Positions 14,082-16,097 of a stretch of DNA of 16,097 nucleotides are shown here, one piece after another. The stretch is taken from NCBI GenBank assembly GCA_021153265.1, contig JAGKTU010000049.1:1-16097 (forward strand), read 5' to 3'. The DNA comes from Clostridia bacterium (lineage in GTDB: Bacteria; Bacillota; Clostridia; Oscillospirales; Oscillospiraceae). Positions within the stretch are counted from its first letter, which is position 1; each line of letters opens with the position of its first letter. The position numbers were made by a program, and so were the translations under genes. The notes under the pieces were generated by a model. It saw nothing but the letters and a program-made list of their open reading frames with translations, was not told the origin of the DNA and made no database searches.

Positions 14082-14686
14082 GGCAGGATCCTCCCGAAAT
14101 CGCCAGCCGTCATGCCGCAGGCATTGGCTTCGTCATAATCCAAATGGACGAAGGTGGCAAAGTCCGGCCGCACCCGAACCAGCACATCCTCAAAAATCAG
14201 CGGCCGATGGGTAAATACCTGCAGCTTGACCACCTGTTTGTCCTTTACACCGTGGCGCGCCGCATCCTCCGGGGTCATGTGGATGTGCCGCTGAGCGGCA
14301 ATAACCCCCTGATTCAGTTCTATTTTTCCCCGCGGGCCTTCCAGCACCACCCCGGGACTGTTGCGCACATCCCCGGAGGGTCGGATAGGCGGTGTGAGTC
14401 CCAGAACCCGTCCATCGGTCAGAGAAATCTCCACCTGCGCCTCCGGCCGCTCCGGCCCCAGCACCGCCACATTTTCAAACCGCCCCTTCGGGCCGATCAC
14501 TGTAACGCGCTCGTGAGCCAGATACTGCCCCGGCTGGGAAAGGGGTCTTTTTTCCGTCAGCGCGTGACCAAAGAGGTACTTCGCCTGTTCCGCCGTCACG
14601 TGGACATGACGGCCGGATGCCTCCAGCGGCACAAAGATCTGCCGCAGCACCTGCTCCACCAACGCATTGTCTATTTTTTGTTCCAT
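14078..14686 (-). CDS. pduL: Phosphate acyltransferase PduL
   Basis: PduL converts acyl-CoA and phosphate to acyl phosphate, releasing CoA inside the shell and enabling ATP synthesis by acetate kinase. The 202-residue protein has two half-domains with the zinc-ligand motifs GRHVHVT (25-31) and QRHIHMTPEDA (132-142) and a C-terminal FVHLDYDEANA (179-189). The first 18 residues (MEQKIDNALVEQVLRQIF) make an amphipathic helix typical of PduL cargo peptides. ATG 14686 has GGAGGG six bases upstream; an upstream in-frame ATG at 14728 lies inside eutB and adds a non-helical stretch. It lies 19 bases after eutB. It takes the place that the unrelated EutD phosphotransacetylase has in enteric eut operons. 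Confidence 0.94.
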   Translation of the reverse strand: MEQKIDNALVEQVLRQIFVPLEASGRHVHVTAEQAKYLFGHALTEKRPLSQPGQYLAHERVTVIGPKGRFENVAVLGPERPEAQVEISLTDGRVLGLTPPIRPSGDVRNSPGVVLEGPRGKIELNQGVIAAQRHIHMTPEDAARHGVKDKQVVKLQVFTHRPLIFEDVLVRVRPDFATFVHLDYDEANACGMTAGDFGRILP

Positions 14687-14705
14687 GGTCTTCCCTCCTG
14701 CGCCG

Positions 14706-16070
14706 TCAGAATAGCAGGCTGGAGCCATCCCCGGCCTTTTTCGTCAAATGACCATTCTCCACGAAGCCCATTTTCTCCAGCCACCGCTGGAATTCGGGGA
14801 TGGCCGTCTTGCCGGTGATTTCTCTCAGCGCCGCCGTCTCCCGGAAGCCGGTGGTCTGGTAGTTCAGCATGATATCGTCCCCATGGGGGATGCCCATAAA
14901 ATAGTTGCACCCGGCCATGGTCAGCAGGCTCGCCAGATTTTCGATGTCATTCTGATCCGCCTTCATGTGATTGGTGTAGCAGCAGTCGCAGCCCATGGAA
15001 ATCCCCGTAAGCTTACCCATAAAGTGATCCTCCAGGCCGGCTCTGGTCACCTGCCGGGCATCGTACAGATACTCCGGCCCGATGAAGCCCACCACCGTAT
15101 TGACCAAAAACGGCTCGTACCGCTTGGCAAACCCGTAGCACCGGGCCTCCATGGTCACCTGATCCGCCCCGTGATGGGCGTTGGAAGAAAGCTCCGATCC
15201 CTGCCCCGTCTCAAAATACATCACATTCGGCCCTTCCGCCGTGCCGTCTCTTAACAGCAGCGCCCTTGCCTCTTCCAGCGTTGCGGCACTGAAGCCAAAG
15301 GCTGCGTTGCCCTTTTCCGAGCCTGCGATGGACTGGAAGATCAGATCGCAGGGCGCACCGGCGCGAACCGCCTTCATCTGTGCCGTCACATGGGCGAGGA
15401 CACAGATCTGGGTAGGAATCTGCCAATGCTCTTTGATCTCCTGAAACCGCCGCAGCACCTTACCCACCTGCTCCGGGCTGTCCGTCACCGGGTTCAGTCC
15501 GATCACCGCATCGCCTGCACCGAAGCTCAAACCCTCCAGAGTGGACGCCGTGATACCCTCCGGGTCATCGGTGGTGTGGTTCGGCTGCAGGCGGCACGAG
15601 AGCGTCCCCGGCAGGCCGATGGTGGTGTTGCAGTGGGCGGTAACGGTGATCTTGTTTGCCGCATAGATGAGGTCTAAGTTGCTCATCAGCTTACACACCG
15701 CCGCCACCATCTCCGATGTCAGCCCCCGGCTGAGTTTCCGGATATCTGCCCCGGAAGTGTTCTCCGACAAGATCCATTCTCTCAGTTCGCTGACCGTCCA
15801 GCCCCGGATCTTGGCATATACCTTCTCATTCACGTCATCCTGAATGATCCGGGTCACTTCGTCCTCTTCATAGGGGACAACAGGATTCTCACGCAGTTCC
15901 CCCAATGTCACCGCGGACAGCACCACCTTGGCCGCGATCCGCTCCTGAGCGGTTTCCGCCGCGAGACCTGCCAGTTTGTCGCCGGTTTTCTCCTCATTGG
16001 CTTTCGCCAGCACCTGTTTCAAGTCCCGAAACTCGTATGTTTTCCCCAACAGGGTGGTTTTCAGTTTCAT
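14706..16070 (-). CDS. eutB: Ethanolamine ammonia-lyase large subunit
   Basis: EutB is the TIM-barrel catalytic subunit of the adenosylcobalamin-dependent lyase that splits ethanolamine to acetaldehyde and ammonia. The 454-residue protein is almost identical in length to E. coli EutB (453), and the known substrate-binding residues fall at the same numbers: Arg160 and Gln162 (in SCRLQPNHTTDD), Asn193, Glu287 (FETGQGSE) and Asp362 (MGCDCC). The active site is therefore intact. The start ATG at 16070 has AAAGGAG five bases upstream. Upstream on the minus strand, a TGA at 16084-16082 could close a preceding gene (reading VNGA then stop), so eutB is probably not the first gene of the operon. No promoter or antiterminator hairpin is visible in the 27 bases before it. 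Confidence 0.97.
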   Translation of the reverse strand: MKLKTTLLGKTYEFRDLKQVLAKANEEKTGDKLAGLAAETAQERIAAKVVLSAVTLGELRENPVVPYEEDEVTRIIQDDVNEKVYAKIRGWTVSELREWILSENTSGADIRKLSRGLTSEMVAAVCKLMSNLDLIYAANKITVTAHCNTTIGLPGTLSCRLQPNHTTDDPEGITASTLEGLSFGAGDAVIGLNPVTDSPEQVGKVLRRFQEIKEHWQIPTQICVLAHVTAQMKAVRAGAPCDLIFQSIAGSEKGNAAFGFSAATLEEARALLLRDGTAEGPNVMYFETGQGSELSSNAHHGADQVTMEARCYGFAKRYEPFLVNTVVGFIGPEYLYDARQVTRAGLEDHFMGKLTGISMGCDCCYTNHMKADQNDIENLASLLTMAGCNYFMGIPHGDDIMLNYQTTGFRETAALREITGKTAIPEFQRWLEKMGFVENGHLTKKAGDGSSLLF

Positions 16071-16097
16071 ATGCTCTCCTTTCAAGCCCCGTTCACC

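Overview
The window is about 57% G+C by eye. Its gene content suggests a strictly anaerobic, fermentative gut clostridium, most likely of the Oscillospiraceae/Ruminococcaceae group. The pointers are a long-form pyrophosphate-dependent phosphofructokinase, a tryptophan T-box leader, strong GGAGG-type ribosome binding sites, OmpR-type two-component genes, small membrane proteins of a kind I associate with Clostridia, and an ethanolamine/propanediol-type microcompartment operon. The species cannot be fixed from the sequence alone. No rRNA, tRNA, CRISPR array, transposase or phage gene is visible.

Layout. (1) 2-1081 (+): the C-terminal two thirds of a PPi-dependent phosphofructokinase, closed by a strong terminator and followed by a palindrome-rich, non-coding block (1141-1300). 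(2) 1349-2566 (-): a stand-alone tryptophan synthase beta gene behind a complete T-box leader with its own promoter and a TGG (Trp) specifier codon. (3) 3013-3977 (+): a Cys-rich four-helix membrane protein and a small helical, possibly ferritin-like protein. (4) 4071-7078 (-): an operon of response regulator, histidine kinase, a roughly seven-helix membrane protein of unknown function and a small two-helix membrane protein, joined by ATGA or longer overlaps. (5) 7263-8769 (-): a paralogue of that small membrane protein followed by an extended SDR (NAD-dependent epimerase-like) gene. (6) 8897-9186 (-): a small gene with two 11-residue repeats whose reading frame is broken by an apparent one-base loss. 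(7) 9464-16070 (-): a nine-gene bacterial microcompartment (BMC) operon.

The BMC operon is the centrepiece. In transcription order it reads eutB, pduL, a pduM-like gene, eutN/pduN, CoA-acylating aldehyde dehydrogenase, a BMC-H shell gene, eutT, eutC, eutL. Together these would split ethanolamine into acetaldehyde and ammonia (EutBC with adenosylcobalamin made by EutT), oxidise acetaldehyde to acetyl-CoA (aldehyde dehydrogenase), convert it to acetyl phosphate (PduL), and enclose the steps in a shell of hexamers (BMC-H), pseudohexamers (EutL) and vertex pentamers (EutN). It is a mosaic. The two ammonia-lyase subunit genes, usually adjacent, are separated by six genes, and the first four of those follow the Salmonella pdu gene order L-M-N-P. 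The operon continues past the right edge, so eutA, eutH, regulators and an alcohol dehydrogenase may lie there.

I did not find a wholly unknown system. The items most worth following up are the mosaic Eut/Pdu operon with a possible C-terminal cargo tag on its aldehyde dehydrogenase, the two-component/membrane-protein module with its small membrane-protein paralogues, the T-box-controlled solitary TrpB, and the frame-broken repeat protein gene.
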